From: Pseudomonadota bacterium | GTDB lineage: Bacteria; Pseudomonadota; Gammaproteobacteria; Burkholderiales; Rhodocyclaceae | Direction: 5' to 3' | Length of the DNA stretch: 64,000 nucleotides | NCBI GenBank assembly: GCA_018241695.1 | Contig: JAFEDH010000008.1 | Coordinates: 1 to 64,000, forward strand | In this document: positions 1-11,997 of the stretch, piece by piece | How positions within the stretch are numbered: the first letter of the stretch is position 1 | How the letters are laid out: each line of letters begins with the position of its first letter | Notes under the pieces: generated by a model | Told to the model about the DNA's origin: nothing | The model's database searches: none | What the model saw: only the letters and a program-made list of their open reading frames with translations | Made by a program: the position numbers and the translations under genes

Positions 1-26
1 ATCCCCAAATCCGGCTTTTGATCATG

Positions 27-1442
27 CTAACGTAATCTAATTACTTGACGTGGAAAGGGTTTTTTTGTTTTCAGGAAGGCTGGAAGCGTGGCCAGCGCCT
101 GTTGTGCGGAAGCTGCACTGGGAAAATCTCCGTAGATCACACCATAGCGCAAGTGGCCGCTCAGGTCCGAGCGGTAGAGCCGTACCTGCTGCATATCAAC
201 GCCGTTGCGCTTGAGGTTGCGCAAAAAATACTCGACATCATTTGACCGGCTGGCCTCGGCCGTCATCAGTTGCAGGAACCAGTGTTCGTCACTGCTCTTC
301 GCCAGCCACTCTTTCCCGGTGGCAAGATGCTGCTCGAGTAACGAGGCTGCCGGATCTGGTTTTGCGGCCGGGATAACGGGTGTGGCAGATGGGGGTGCCG
401 GCTCGGAGGGAGGAGGCGCCGGCATGGGGGACATGCCAGGTTTGACCGTCGCCACTGATGCTGCGGGTGCGGGAGGAGGAGATGGCGGCGCCATGTTCGT
501 AGCGGGTGGACTGGTGCTTGCGGGCAGCAGGGAGTGGGTGGCGATCCAGAGGGCCACCGCGAGTGCGGCCGTGATGCTCAAGGCCGTGGCGATGCGTGAA
601 GTGGCGTGGCGGGATGCGCGTGTGGTGTTGCTGAATTCGCTGTCGCGGATGGCGGCGCGGACTTCACGGGCCGTGATCTGATGGCTGCCGGCGGAAAATG
701 CCGACAGGAGGGATTTGTCGGCGAGGATATTGATGCGCCGGGTCAGCCCCTGGGAGGCTTCGGCAATCAGCCGGGTAGCTGCAGGGCTGAAGACATTGGG
801 GCCTTTGTAACCGGCGGCCCGCATGCGGAACTCGAGATAGGCGGCGATGTCGTCCCGGACCAGGGGCTCGAGATGGAAATTATGGGTGATGCGCTCCTTC
901 AATTGGCGCATGTCGCTGCGGGCGAGAATTTCGTTCAGCTCGGGCTGACCGAAGAGCACCAGTTGCAGGAGTTTGTGCCGGTTCGATTCAAGGTTGGAGA
1001 GCAGGCGGATTTCTTCCAGCGATTCGGCCGGCATCGCGTGGGCTTCGTCGATCAGCACGGCAACTCGCTGACCACTGGCATAACGTTCGATCAGATGGGC
1101 CTGAAGCAGGCGCAGGACCGTGCTGGCACGGGTGTTTGCGGGGAGCGGAATGGCCAGTTCGTCGGCGATGGCATAGAGGATGTCGTCCCGTGACAGGGAG
1201 GGATTGGAGAGATAGACGATGCCGATCTGGGGTGGCAGCCTTTCCGCCAGCACCCGGCAGAGCATGGTCTTGCCGCTGCCGACCTCGCCACTGACCTTGG
1301 TAATTCCTTCATCATGGACGATGGCGTAGATCAATGCTTCCAGCGTCGCGCCACGATTGGCACCGGGGAAAAAGAAATCGGTGTGGGGGGTGATGCGAAA
1401 GGGCGGTTCCGTCAGTCCGAAGTGATCCAGATACATAGTCAT
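27..1442 (-). CDS. ExeA/GspA-type AAA ATPase with transmembrane segment and C-terminal SPOR domain
   Basis: A 471-residue protein. An AAA ATPase domain fills roughly residues 1-270, with Walker A GEVGSGKT (52-59) and Walker B VAVLIDEAHA (127-136). One hydrophobic segment follows (about 283-305), then a Pro/Ala-rich linker (310-370) and a C-terminal region (about 395-471) with the look of a SPOR peptidoglycan-binding domain. ExeA/GspA ATPases energise assembly of envelope machines such as the type II secretin, and a SPOR domain would place the C-terminus in the periplasm on denuded glycan strands. The start codon overlaps the stop of the upstream response regulator by ATGA, so the two are translationally coupled. 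The exact machine it serves is not visible here; the gene ends near the window edge. Confidence 0.8.
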   Translation of the reverse strand: MTMYLDHFGLTEPPFRITPHTDFFFPGANRGATLEALIYAIVHDEGITKVSGEVGSGKTMLCRVLAERLPPQIGIVYLSNPSLSRDDILYAIADELAIPLPANTRASTVLRLLQAHLIERYASGQRVAVLIDEAHAMPAESLEEIRLLSNLESNRHKLLQLVLFGQPELNEILARSDMRQLKERITHNFHLEPLVRDDIAAYLEFRMRAAGYKGPNVFSPAATRLIAEASQGLTRRINILADKSLLSAFSAGSHQITAREVRAAIRDSEFSNTTRASRHATSRIATALSITAALAVALWIATHSLLPASTSPPATNMAPPSPPPAPAASVATVKPGMSPMPAPPPSEPAPPSATPVIPAAKPDPAASLLEQHLATGKEWLAKSSDEHWFLQLMTAEASRSNDVEYFLRNLKRNGVDMQQVRLYRSDLSGHLRYGVIYGDFPSAASAQQALATLPAFLKTKKPFPRQVIRLR

Positions 1443-2902
1443 GATCCGCGGCTCCGGGAGAGGGATTCGAGGCGGTTGTAGAGGGTGGTGCGATTGAGGC
1501 CCAGCAGCCTGGCGGTCTGGCTCATGTTGCCCTGTGTCAGGTGCTGGGCCGCCTCGATGTAGGCGCGCTCCCAGTCACGCAGTGTGCGGTCGAGATTGAA
1601 GTCCGCAGACGATTCGATTCCCTGCCGTGCAATCGCCGCCATGTCGGAATATCCGGTGACATCCGCAGCCGGTGCGGGGGAAATGGCTGGCTCGGTGATG
1701 TCGAACTCGGATTCCAGTTCGGTGGCGGACACCCGCCCTCCCTGATGCTTTGCAGTGAGACGGATGACGATGTTGCGCAGTTCGCGCACATTGCCCGGAA
1801 AGGCATAGGCCATCCAGCGCTGTTCGGCTTCGGGCGAGAGGATGAAGGGCGGAAGTCCGGTCTGGTGTGCGTAGCGCTGGCGGAAGTGCTCCAGCAGCAG
1901 CATGCGGTCGGAGCCCATTTCGCGCAGGGGCGGAACGGCGATGGTGAATACCGAAAGACGATGATAAAGATCGGCACGGAAGCGGCCTTCGCGCACTTCC
2001 TGGCGCAGATCACGATTGGTGGCGGCAATGATGCGGGCGTGGCTGGTACGGGTCTGGGTTTCGCCGACACGCTGGAATTCTCCGTTTTCAAGCACTCTGA
2101 GCAGCTTTGCCTGCAGTTCCAGCGGAAGCTCGCCAATTTCGTCGAGAAACAGGGTGCCGGTGGCGGCATCCTCGAAATACCCCGTCTTCTGGCTGCTGGC
2201 CCCAGTGAAGGAACCCTTGGCGTAGCCGAACAGGGTGGGCTCAACCAGGGTGGGCGAGATGGCGGCGCAGTTGAGCGCGAGGTAAGGGCGGTCGTGGCGC
2301 AGGGACTGGATATGAAAGCCGAGTTTGGCGACGATTTCCTTGCCGCTGCCGGATTCACCCTCGATCAGGACCGGGAAGGGGGAGTCTGCGTATTGTTTGA
2401 GCTGAAGCTGCAATCTTTGTATTGCCGGGCTTTCCCCGATCAGACGCAGGCCCGTGTCGGGTTCCGGTGACAGGGTTGCGTCCGGGGCGGGGCCGCGTCC
2501 AAAGGTCAGAAGATCCAGCAGGCGCTGGCGCAACTGTTGGGGATCGGCCGGTTTGGGCACGAAATCGACAGCACCCCGGGCGCGGGCATGGCGCGCGTTG
2601 GCTTCTTCGTCCTGTCCGGAAAGCACCAGAATCGGCAGGGCGGGGATGTGGCTGAGCAGTTCTGAAATCAGGGCCAGCCCTTCGTCAGGCCGGTGCGGGA
2701 TCGGTGGCAGGCCCAGATCCACCAGGGCCAGATCAGGGTTGTGCGCGGAAGCCCGGATCTGCGCGATGGCATCTTCGCGGGAGGCCGCGGTGATTACGTT
2801 GAAATCGGCATCGAGCGAGAAGGCGAGCGTGTCCGCGATCAGCGGATCGTCATCGACGATGAGCAATAAGGGGCGGCCGGCAAGATTGGTGGAATTTCTC
2901 AT
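1439..2902 (-). CDS. Sigma-54-dependent response regulator (NtrC/PrsR-like)
   Basis: 487 residues in the NtrC layout. The receiver domain has acidic residues D17-D19, phosphoacceptor D62, S95 and K117. The AAA+ activator domain has Walker A GESGSGKE (182-189) and Walker B around LFLDEIGE (251-258). A Fis-type helix-turn-helix lies in the last 30 residues. The sigma-54 contact loop reads GSFTGA (230-235) rather than the usual GAFTGA. The receiver resembles the regulators tied to exopolysaccharide/PEP-CTERM systems in betaproteobacteria, but no exosortase gene is in view, so that link is an inference. No partner kinase is adjacent on the right. It heads a two-gene minus-strand operon with the SPOR ATPase. 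Confidence 0.85.
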   Translation of the reverse strand: MRNSTNLAGRPLLLIVDDDPLIADTLAFSLDADFNVITAASREDAIAQIRASAHNPDLALVDLGLPPIPHRPDEGLALISELLSHIPALPILVLSGQDEEANARHARARGAVDFVPKPADPQQLRQRLLDLLTFGRGPAPDATLSPEPDTGLRLIGESPAIQRLQLQLKQYADSPFPVLIEGESGSGKEIVAKLGFHIQSLRHDRPYLALNCAAISPTLVEPTLFGYAKGSFTGASSQKTGYFEDAATGTLFLDEIGELPLELQAKLLRVLENGEFQRVGETQTRTSHARIIAATNRDLRQEVREGRFRADLYHRLSVFTIAVPPLREMGSDRMLLLEHFRQRYAHQTGLPPFILSPEAEQRWMAYAFPGNVRELRNIVIRLTAKHQGGRVSATELESEFDITEPAISPAPAADVTGYSDMAAIARQGIESSADFNLDRTLRDWERAYIEAAQHLTQGNMSQTARLLGLNRTTLYNRLESLSRSRGS

Positions 2903-3078
2903 GGCGGATCATCATAGTCACGCACGGACTGCCGGAGGCACGGAAAAGACGGGGAAATTCCACGGCGGCGGGAGGTTGCTTGTGAGCGGATGTCCGCCAT
3001 CGGGTCTGCGGCGCTGCGGGATGACAGGGTTCTGTCTGGTAAAATTCGACGCTTCCCTTTATCCCGGTCTGTTTTGCA
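2903..3078. promoter_or_regulatory. Divergent intergenic region, candidate mlaF promoter
   Basis: This 176-base gap separates the minus-strand response regulator from mlaF on the plus strand, so it must hold both promoters. A plus-strand extended -10 like element, TGGTAAAAT, lies at 3037-3045, about 34 bases before the mlaF GTG. No convincing -35 box accompanies it. No sigma-54 (GG-N10-GC) site was recognised for the regulator. Confidence 0.35.
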
Positions 3079-3894
3079 GTGCCTTCCGAACCGCTGATCC
3101 AGCTCAAAGACGTCAGTTTCTCCTATGGTCCCCGTCCCATCCTGCAGGGAATCAACATGACGATTCCGCGCGGCAAGGTGGTGGCCATCATGGGTATCAG
3201 CGGCGGTGGCAAAACCACCACCCTGCGTCTGATCGGGGGGCAGTTGCGGCCCACCCGGGGTGAAGTCCGCGTGGCCGGGCACTCGGTTCCCGATCTGGAT
3301 GCCCCGGGGCTCTATGCGTTGCGCCGCCGTATGGGCATGCTGTTTCAGTTCGGCGCACTGTTCACCGACATGTCCGTATTCGACAACGTGGCGTTTCCCC
3401 TGCGCGAACATGCCGACCTGTCCGAAACCCTGGTGCGGGATCTGGTGACGATGAAGCTCAATGCCGTGGGACTGCGTGGCGCTCATGCCATGATGCCGTC
3501 GGAGCTTTCGGGTGGTATGGCGCGGCGGGTGGCTCTGGCCCGGGCCATCGCGCTCGATCCGATGCTGGTGATGTACGACGAACCCTTTGCCGGCCTCGAT
3601 CCGATCGCCCTGTCCGTTGTCGGTCGGCTCATCCGCACCTTGAATGACGCCCTGGGCGCGAGCTCCATCATCGTCACGCACGATGTCCATGAGTCGCTCA
3701 AGATCGTGGATTACGTCTATATCGTTGCCGAGGGCCGCATCGTGGCCGAGGGCACGGCGGAGGATATCCGCGGGTCTGCGGCGCCCTATGTTCACCAGTT
3801 CGTCTGGGGCGAGCGTGATGGCCCGGTTCCATTCCAATACCCTTCTGCCCCCTACCGGGAACAGATTCTGCGGGAGCCCTCACGTGCTCACTAA
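3079..3894 (+). CDS. mlaF: Phospholipid transport ABC ATPase MlaF
   Basis: The cytoplasmic ATPase of the MlaFEDB complex, which moves phospholipids between the inner membrane and the periplasmic carrier MlaC to keep the outer membrane asymmetric. Walker A GISGGGKT spans 39-46, the signature LSGGM is at 143-147 and Walker B MLVMYDEP at 162-169. At 271 residues the length is normal for the family. Translation begins at a GTG. Its last 11 bases overlap the start of mlaE, and the whole set mlaF-E-D-A-C-B follows on the same strand, which settles the identity against other ABC ATPases. Confidence 0.95.
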   Translation: MPSEPLIQLKDVSFSYGPRPILQGINMTIPRGKVVAIMGISGGGKTTTLRLIGGQLRPTRGEVRVAGHSVPDLDAPGLYALRRRMGMLFQFGALFTDMSVFDNVAFPLREHADLSETLVRDLVTMKLNAVGLRGAHAMMPSELSGGMARRVALARAIALDPMLVMYDEPFAGLDPIALSVVGRLIRTLNDALGASSIIVTHDVHESLKIVDYVYIVAEGRIVAEGTAEDIRGSAAPYVHQFVWGERDGPVPFQYPSAPYREQILREPSRAH

Positions 3895-4678
3895 GCTTGC
3901 CGCCGGCCTGCGTTTGCTTGGCCGCAGCGTAACCGACCGGCTCTGGCGCCTGGGCTTCGCCAGCCGTTTCCTGCTCGCCACCCTGCTGTATTCGGGCATG
4001 GCCCTGCGTCGTTTTGGCCTGACCATACGTGAAATCTATTTCACTGGTGTTCTTTCCCTCATCATCATTCTGGTGTCCGGCCTCTTTGTCGGCATGGTGC
4101 TGGGTCTGCAGGGCTACGATACCCTGCAGCGCTTCGGTTCCGCTTCGGCGCTGGGCACCCTGGTGGCCCTGTCCCTGGTACGGGAACTGGGCCCGGTCGT
4201 GGCGGCGCTCCTGTTTGCCAGCCGGGCCGGATCGGCCATCACGGCCGAGATCGGTTTGATGAAAGCCACCGAGCAGCTTTCGGCCATGGAAATGATGGCT
4301 GTGAATCCGATTGCCCGTGTCGTCGCTCCGCGCTTCTGGGCAGGGGTGGTGTCCATGCCGTTGCTGGCGGCGCTGTTCTCCGCGATGGGGATCTTCGGCG
4401 GCTATCTGGTGGGTGTTCAGCTGATCGGCGTGGATGACGGTATTTTCTGGTCGCAGATGCGCTCTTCGGTCGATTTTGGCGACGATATCGTCAATGGCGT
4501 CATCAAGAGTGCCGTGTTCGGCGTTATTGTTTCCTGGATCGCGGTCTTCGAAGGCTATGACTGCGAGCCCACGGCGGAAGGAGTGTCCGGCGCGACCACC
4601 CGCACGGTGGTGACTTCCTCGCTGGCAATCCTCGCCGCCGATTTCATGCTGACGGCCTTCATGTTCCGGGGTGCTTAA
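3884..4678 (+). CDS. mlaE: Phospholipid transport permease MlaE
   Basis: A 264-residue inner-membrane permease with several hydrophobic segments, including the region around [19 protein letters not shown] and a hydrophobic C-terminus. The conserved MlaE core, with the [20 protein letters not shown] stretch, is present. I place the start at GTG 3884, inside the end of mlaF, because the reading frame upstream of it has no MlaE-like sequence; an 11-base overlap suggests translational coupling. The stop codon directly abuts the ATG of mlaD. It forms the membrane channel of the Mla complex with MlaF and MlaD. Confidence 0.94.
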   Translation: MLTKLAAGLRLLGRSVTDRLWRLGFASRFLLATLLYSGMALRRFGLTIREIYFTGVLSLIIILVSGLFVGMVLGLQGYDTLQRFGSASALGTLVALSLVRELGPVVAALLFASRAGSAITAEIGLMKATEQLSAMEMMAVNPIARVVAPRFWAGVVSMPLLAALFSAMGIFGGYLVGVQLIGVDDGIFWSQMRSSVDFGDDIVNGVIKSAVFGVIVSWIAVFEGYDCEPTAEGVSGATTRTVVTSSLAILAADFMLTAFMFRGA

Positions 4679-5155
4679 ATGAATAAAGCCATGCTCGACC
4701 TGTGGGTCGGTTTCTTCGTCGCGATCGGCCTTGCCGCACTGCTGTTTCTGGCGGTGAAAGTGGGCACCATGAGTTCCCTCAGCAATGCCGATACCTACGT
4801 CCTGCAGGCCAGGTTTGATAACATCGGTGGCCTGAAAGTGCGTTCCCCGGTCAAGAGTGCCGGAGTTGTGGTGGGGCGCGTGTCCGATATCCGTTTTGAT
4901 CCGGAAAACTATGTTGCGCTGGTATCCATGCAGGTGGATGACCGCTACCAGTTTCCCAAGGATACTTCCGCGACCATCAATACCCAGGGGCTTTTGGGCG
5001 AGCAGTATGTGGGATTCGATCCCGGTGGCGATACCCAGATGCTCAAGCCGGGCGACTCCATCCGTCTTACCCAGTCGGCCGTCGTGCTGGAAAAACTGAT
5101 CAGCCAGTTCCTGTTCAACAAGGCGGCCGAAGAGCCCGCCACTACCAAGAAATAA
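4679..5155 (+). CDS. mlaD: Substrate-binding MCE-domain protein MlaD
   Basis: 158 residues: a short N-terminus, one transmembrane helix (about 8-28) and a periplasmic MCE domain containing the family features around ARFDNIGGLKVRSPVKSAGV and the GLLGEQYVG stretch. MlaD forms the hexameric ring that holds lipid between MlaE and the periplasmic carrier MlaC. The ATG follows the mlaE stop with no gap. The length is at the short end of the family, consistent with betaproteobacterial MlaD proteins that lack long C-terminal tails. Confidence 0.94.
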   Translation: MNKAMLDLWVGFFVAIGLAALLFLAVKVGTMSSLSNADTYVLQARFDNIGGLKVRSPVKSAGVVVGRVSDIRFDPENYVALVSMQVDDRYQFPKDTSATINTQGLLGEQYVGFDPGGDTQMLKPGDSIRLTQSAVVLEKLISQFLFNKAAEEPATTKK

Positions 5156-5166
5156 AGGGAAAAACC

Positions 5167-5871
5167 ATGAACGCCCGCTTTCGACGACTGACGCTTGCCG
5201 TTCTGGCTGCCGCCACCCTTGGAGGCTGTGCGACATCCGGCAATTCACGCGATCCGATCGAGGGTTTCAACCGCGCCATGTTCGCCTTCAACGAGGGGCT
5301 TGATCAGGTTGCCATCCGGCCGGTCGCCCAGGGATACGAGGCCGCCGTACCCACGCCGGTGCGAACCGGGATTGCCAATTTCTTCGGCAATATCGCCGAT
5401 GTATTCATCGGCATCAACAATGTTCTCCAGGGCAAGATGCCCGAGGGTATCAACGATTTTGGCCGCGTCGCGGTGAATACCACTCTGGGGGTGTTCGGTT
5501 TCATGGATGTGGCCACCGACCTGGGTGTGGAAAAACATGACGAGGATTTCGGCCAGACCCTGGGACGATGGGGTATGGGTAGCGGGGCCTATGTCGTCCT
5601 GCCGCTTTGGGGCCCCCGCACCGTGCGTGATACAGGCGGGCTGATTCTGGATCTGGCGGCCGACCCGGTGGCCAACATTCGTGATGTGCCTGCCCGCAAT
5701 ACCCTGATCGTGACCCGTCTGATCAGTGATCGCGCCATGATGTTGCCGGCGGACAAGGTGATCGACGAGGCCGCCCTCGACAAGTATTCCTATATCCGCG
5801 ACGGCTATCTGCAGCGCCGTCGCACCCTGATCAACGATGGCATCGTCTCCCACGATTACGACGACGAATAA
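5167..5871 (+). CDS. mlaA: Outer-membrane lipoprotein MlaA (VacJ)
   Basis: 234 residues beginning with a lipoprotein signal whose lipobox LGGC puts the lipidated cysteine at C21. The mature part carries MlaA family sequence (RDPIEGFNRAMFAFNE, then the GVFGFMDVATDLG and DFGQTLGRWG stretches). MlaA sits in the outer membrane and extracts misplaced outer-leaflet phospholipids for MlaC. In enteric bacteria mlaA lies elsewhere; here it is inside the operon between mlaD and mlaC, a common arrangement in betaproteobacteria. A ribosome-binding sequence AAAGGGAAA precedes the ATG. Confidence 0.95.
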   Translation: MNARFRRLTLAVLAAATLGGCATSGNSRDPIEGFNRAMFAFNEGLDQVAIRPVAQGYEAAVPTPVRTGIANFFGNIADVFIGINNVLQGKMPEGINDFGRVAVNTTLGVFGFMDVATDLGVEKHDEDFGQTLGRWGMGSGAYVVLPLWGPRTVRDTGGLILDLAADPVANIRDVPARNTLIVTRLISDRAMMLPADKVIDEAALDKYSYIRDGYLQRRRTLINDGIVSHDYDDE

Positions 5872-5910
5872 GCTATCCCGACGACCCGCAACGAAAAAAG
5901 AGAGATTTCC

Positions 5911-6525
5911 ATGAAATGGCTGATCGCACTGTGTGCCGCCGTCACCTTCGCCCTGCCCGCCAGCGCCGATGAGATTGCGCCCGACACGCTGGTCAAGAAT
6001 GTGACCAACGAGGTTCTGGACATCCTGCGCAAGGACAAGGACATTCAGGGGGGCAGCACCCGCAAGGTTCAGGATCTGGTCGAAACCCGGATTCTGCCCA
6101 ATTTCGATTTCCAGCGCATGACGGCCCTCGCCGTGGGCCGCGACTGGCGTCAGGCCAGCCCGGCCCAGCAGCAGGCATTGATTGGTGAATTCCGTACCCT
6201 GCTGGTGCGTACCTATGCCAATTCCCTGACCGCCTACAAGAACCAGGCCATCGACTTCAAGCCTTTCCGGTCCGCCCCCGGCGATACCGAGGCGACTGTC
6301 CGTACCGAGATCAGGCAGCCTGGCACCAAGCCCATCGGGCTTTCCTACGTGCTGGAAAAGGGTAGTGGCGGCTGGAAGGTGTTTGATGTGGTCATCGCCG
6401 ATGTGAGCCTGGTGAGCAGTTACCGCGACCAGTTCCGGCAGGAAATTTCCGCCGTGGGTATCGATGGTTTGATCCGATCCCTTCAGGCCAAGAACAAGAA
6501 TCCCGACGCGCCCGTCAAAAAATGA
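5911..6525 (+). CDS. mlaC: Periplasmic phospholipid carrier MlaC
   Basis: 204 residues with a cleavable signal peptide (hydrophobic 3-17, likely cut after ASA near residue 20) and the MlaC/Ttg2D fold. Family residues appear around KVQDLVETRILPNFDFQRMT and in the C-terminal block WKVFDVVIADVSLVSSYRDQ. The protein ferries phospholipid between MlaA and MlaD. AAAAAGAGAG supplies the ribosome-binding site. The stop overlaps the mlaB start by ATGA. Confidence 0.95.
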   Translation: MKWLIALCAAVTFALPASADEIAPDTLVKNVTNEVLDILRKDKDIQGGSTRKVQDLVETRILPNFDFQRMTALAVGRDWRQASPAQQQALIGEFRTLLVRTYANSLTAYKNQAIDFKPFRSAPGDTEATVRTEIRQPGTKPIGLSYVLEKGSGGWKVFDVVIADVSLVSSYRDQFRQEISAVGIDGLIRSLQAKNKNPDAPVKK

Positions 6526-6803
6526 TCAGCACAAATGCGGGCCTGATCCGGGTGGAGGGCGCAATGACGCTCACCCAGGCCAAGGCACTGCTCGATCAGG
6601 GCGTGGCGGCGCTGGCTGCGGGTGAGGGCGTGGTGGATATGGCGCAAGTCACCGAGGTGGATTCCTCGGCACTGGCCGTGGTATTCGGCTGGATGCGTGC
6701 CGCCCAGGCCCGGGGCATGCAGTTGCGCCTTGACAATCTTCCTCCGGAAATGCTTAGCCTGGCCGAGGTGTACGGCGTACGCGACCTGCTTCCCGTCGCC
6801 TGA
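6522..6803 (+). CDS. mlaB: STAS-domain protein MlaB
   Basis: A 93-residue single STAS domain with the characteristic DSSAL at 47-51, where the serine/threonine patch contacts the ATPase. MlaB binds MlaF in the cytoplasm and is needed for transporter activity. The start codon overlaps the mlaC stop by four bases. Its size and operon position fit MlaB better than a stress-response anti-sigma antagonist. Confidence 0.88.
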   Translation: MISTNAGLIRVEGAMTLTQAKALLDQGVAALAAGEGVVDMAQVTEVDSSALAVVFGWMRAAQARGMQLRLDNLPPEMLSLAEVYGVRDLLPVA

Positions 6804-6809
6804 CGGGTT

Positions 6810-7748
6810 GTGCCTTCCACCTCTGGCCGCGCCGTGATTCCCGCGCTTCGCATTCACCAGGTTGCCAAGCGCTACGGCAGCCTGCAGGCGCTGGACCGGG
6901 TTGATCTCGAAGTTGCCCAGGGAGAATTCTTCGGCCTGCTCGGGCCCAACGGTGCGGGCAAGACCACCCTCATTTCCGCACTGGCCGGGCTGGTCCGGCC
7001 AGATAGTGGCCGCCTTGAAGTCATGGGCTGTGATGTCCAGTCCGATTACCGCGCGGCACGGCGCCAGTTGGGTGTGGTACCGCAGGAACTGGTTTTCGAT
7101 CCGTTCTTCTCGGTACGCGAGACATTGCAGATACAGGCGGGCTATTTCGGCATTGCGGCCAGTCGGGAGCGAGATGCATGGGTAGACGAAATCCTCCATA
7201 ACCTGGACCTGACCGACAAGGCCAATTCCAACATGCGCACGCTCTCGGGCGGCATGAAGCGCCGCGTGCTGGTGGCCCAGGCGTTGGTGCACCGTCCGCC
7301 CGTGATCGTCCTGGACGAACCCACGGCGGGCGTGGATGTGGAACTGCGTCAGACGCTGTGGCGCTTCATCCGGCGCCTCAATGCGGAAGGCCACACCATC
7401 GTCCTCACCACGCATTATCTGGAGGAGGCCGAAAGCCTCTGTGGCCGCATCGCCATGCTGCGGGCCGGCCGCATCGTGGCGCTGGACAGTACGCCCAATC
7501 TCCTGCGCCGTTTTTCCGTCCATACCCTGCGTCTGCGCCTGCGCGCCGGTGACAGCCTGCCGGCGGAAGTGAAAGCCGAACGCCAGGGCGATACCTGGGT
7601 GCTGCCTTTCGAGCGTTTCGATGATGTCGAGCCGTTGCTGGCACGGGTGCGGGCGACCGGCTGCGTGATCGAGGATCTGGCCACCGCCCAGCCCGACCTC
7701 GAAGAGGTGTTCCTCAAGGTCATGCACAGCGAAGGGGCTGCCGCATGA
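6810..7748 (+). CDS. ABC transporter ATP-binding protein (YadG-like)
   Basis: 312 residues with Walker A GPNGAGKT (45-52), a signature LSGGMKRR and Walker B VIVLDEP. The sequence resembles the ATPase of ABC-2 exporters of the YadGH type; its substrate is not known. GTG 6810 is the earliest start; a second GTG at 6834 begins nearer the conserved domain and could be the true one. The gene follows mlaB by six bases and overlaps the permease start by ATGA, so it is transcribed with the Mla set. Whether it has a role in lipid or glycan export is inferred only from location. Confidence 0.85.
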   Translation: MPSTSGRAVIPALRIHQVAKRYGSLQALDRVDLEVAQGEFFGLLGPNGAGKTTLISALAGLVRPDSGRLEVMGCDVQSDYRAARRQLGVVPQELVFDPFFSVRETLQIQAGYFGIAASRERDAWVDEILHNLDLTDKANSNMRTLSGGMKRRVLVAQALVHRPPVIVLDEPTAGVDVELRQTLWRFIRRLNAEGHTIVLTTHYLEEAESLCGRIAMLRAGRIVALDSTPNLLRRFSVHTLRLRLRAGDSLPAEVKAERQGDTWVLPFERFDDVEPLLARVRATGCVIEDLATAQPDLEEVFLKVMHSEGAAA

Positions 7749-8496
7749 CGAGTTTTCTCACCCTGCTCTACAAGGAAGTATTGCGCTTCTGGAAGGTGGG
7801 ATTTCAGACCCTCGCCGCCCCGGTGCTGACGGCCATGCTCTATCTGTTGATCTTCTCCCATGTACTGGAAGGCCGGGTGCGGGTGTATGGCACCCTGCCC
7901 TATACGGCTTTCCTCGTTCCCGGCCTGGTGATGATGTCGGTATTGCAGAATGCATTTGCCAACACCTCCTCGTCCCTGATTCAGTCCAAGGTCATGGGCA
8001 GCATTGTTTTCATTCTGCTGCCGCCGATCTCCTACCTCTCCTTCTATGGCGCCTATATCGTCGCCGCGCTGTTGCGGGGTGTCATGGTCGGCGCCGGTGT
8101 TCTGCTGGTGACTTGCTGGTTCGCCCCCCTGCATCTGGAAAACCCGCTCTGGGTACTGGCTTTTGCCTTTCTTGGAGGCGCCCTACTGGGCACGCTGGGC
8201 ATGCTGGCCGGGCTTTGGGCCGACAAGTTCGATCAGCTCGCCGCTTTCCAGAATTTTCTCATCATGCCGCTGACCTTTCTTTCCGGCGTGTTCTATTCGA
8301 TACATTCCCTGCCGGCCTTCTGGCAGGCAGTGTCCCGCTACAACCCGGTCTTCTACCTGATCGATGGTTTTCGCTATGGCTTTTTCGGCATGTCCGATGT
8401 CTCGCCCTGGCAAAGCATCGCGGTTTCCCTTTCCTGCACCCTGATACTGGCCGGCCTGACCCTCTGGTTGCTGCATCGGGGTTACAAACTGAGGCA

Positions 8497-8500
<4 letters not shown>
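7745..8500 (+). CDS. ABC-2 type transporter permease (YadH-like)
   Basis: A 251-residue integral membrane protein with about six hydrophobic segments, matching the ABC-2 membrane family. It pairs with the upstream ATPase by a four-base overlap, and its own stop overlaps the ibaG start in the same way. Family members of this kind export polysaccharides, lipids or drugs. Nothing here identifies the substrate, though the neighbours on both sides are envelope genes. Confidence 0.85.
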
Positions 8501-9991
<1,491 letters not shown>

Positions 9992-10033
9992 GCCGGTAAA
10001 CTCCACGTTTTCCATCTTCAGCTTCGCACTGCA

Positions 10034-10674
10034 ATGACCGGCATCACCATCGCTTTGTCCAAGGGACGCATCTTCGACGAAACCCTGCCTTTGCTGGCGG
10101 CGGCCGGTATCGTTCCGGCCGAGAACCCCGAGCATTCGCGCAAACTGATCATTGGCAGCAACCGGCCCGAGGTGCGGCTGGTCGTCGTCCGTGCTTCCGA
10201 TGTGCCAACCTATGTCCAGTACGGTGCGGCCGACCTGGGCATCGCCGGCAAGGATGTGCTGCTCGAACACGGTGGTGCCGGGCTTTATCAGCCGCTCGAT
10301 CTCAACATCGCCAGATGCCGCATGTGTGTCGCCGCACCGACGGGATTCGACTACGCCTTCGCCGTGCGGCGCGGCGCGCGGCTGCGGATCGCCACCAAAT
10401 ATGTCGCCACCGCACGTGCCCACTTTGCCACCAAGGGCGTTCATGTCGATCTGATCAAGCTCTACGGCTCGATGGAACTCGCGCCCCTGGTGGGTCTGGC
10501 GGACGCGATTGTCGATCTGGTGTCCAGCGGGGGCACGCTCAAGGCCAACAATCTTGCCGAGGTGGAGGAGATCATGTCCATCTCGTCACGGCTCATTGTC
10601 AATCAGGCCGCGCTCAAGGTGAAACGCGATCTGCTGCAGCCGGTCATCGAATCCTTTGCCCGGGCGGTGAAACC

Positions 10675-10678
<4 letters not shown>
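10034..10678 (+). CDS. hisG: ATP phosphoribosyltransferase, short form HisG
   Basis: 214 residues, the short HisG form that lacks the C-terminal regulatory domain and normally works in a hetero-octamer with HisZ. It catalyses the first step of histidine synthesis, ATP plus PRPP to phosphoribosyl-ATP. Family sequence includes [15 protein letters not shown] at the start and [14 protein letters not shown] near residue 160. No hisZ is in the window. The stop overlaps hisD by ATGA. Confidence 0.95.
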
Positions 10679-11979
<1,301 letters not shown>

Positions 11980-11997
11980 GGCGCTGGTCTGACCGTG

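Noticed and set aside
3698..5248. 516-codon open frame antisense to mlaE-mlaD
   Set aside because: It lies wholly opposite confident Mla genes, has a His/Gln/Gly-rich composition typical of high-GC shadow frames and matches no family.
10315..10674. 120-codon upstream extension of hisD
   Set aside because: The open frame runs back through hisG in another phase; family length and the ATGA overlap place the real start at 10675.
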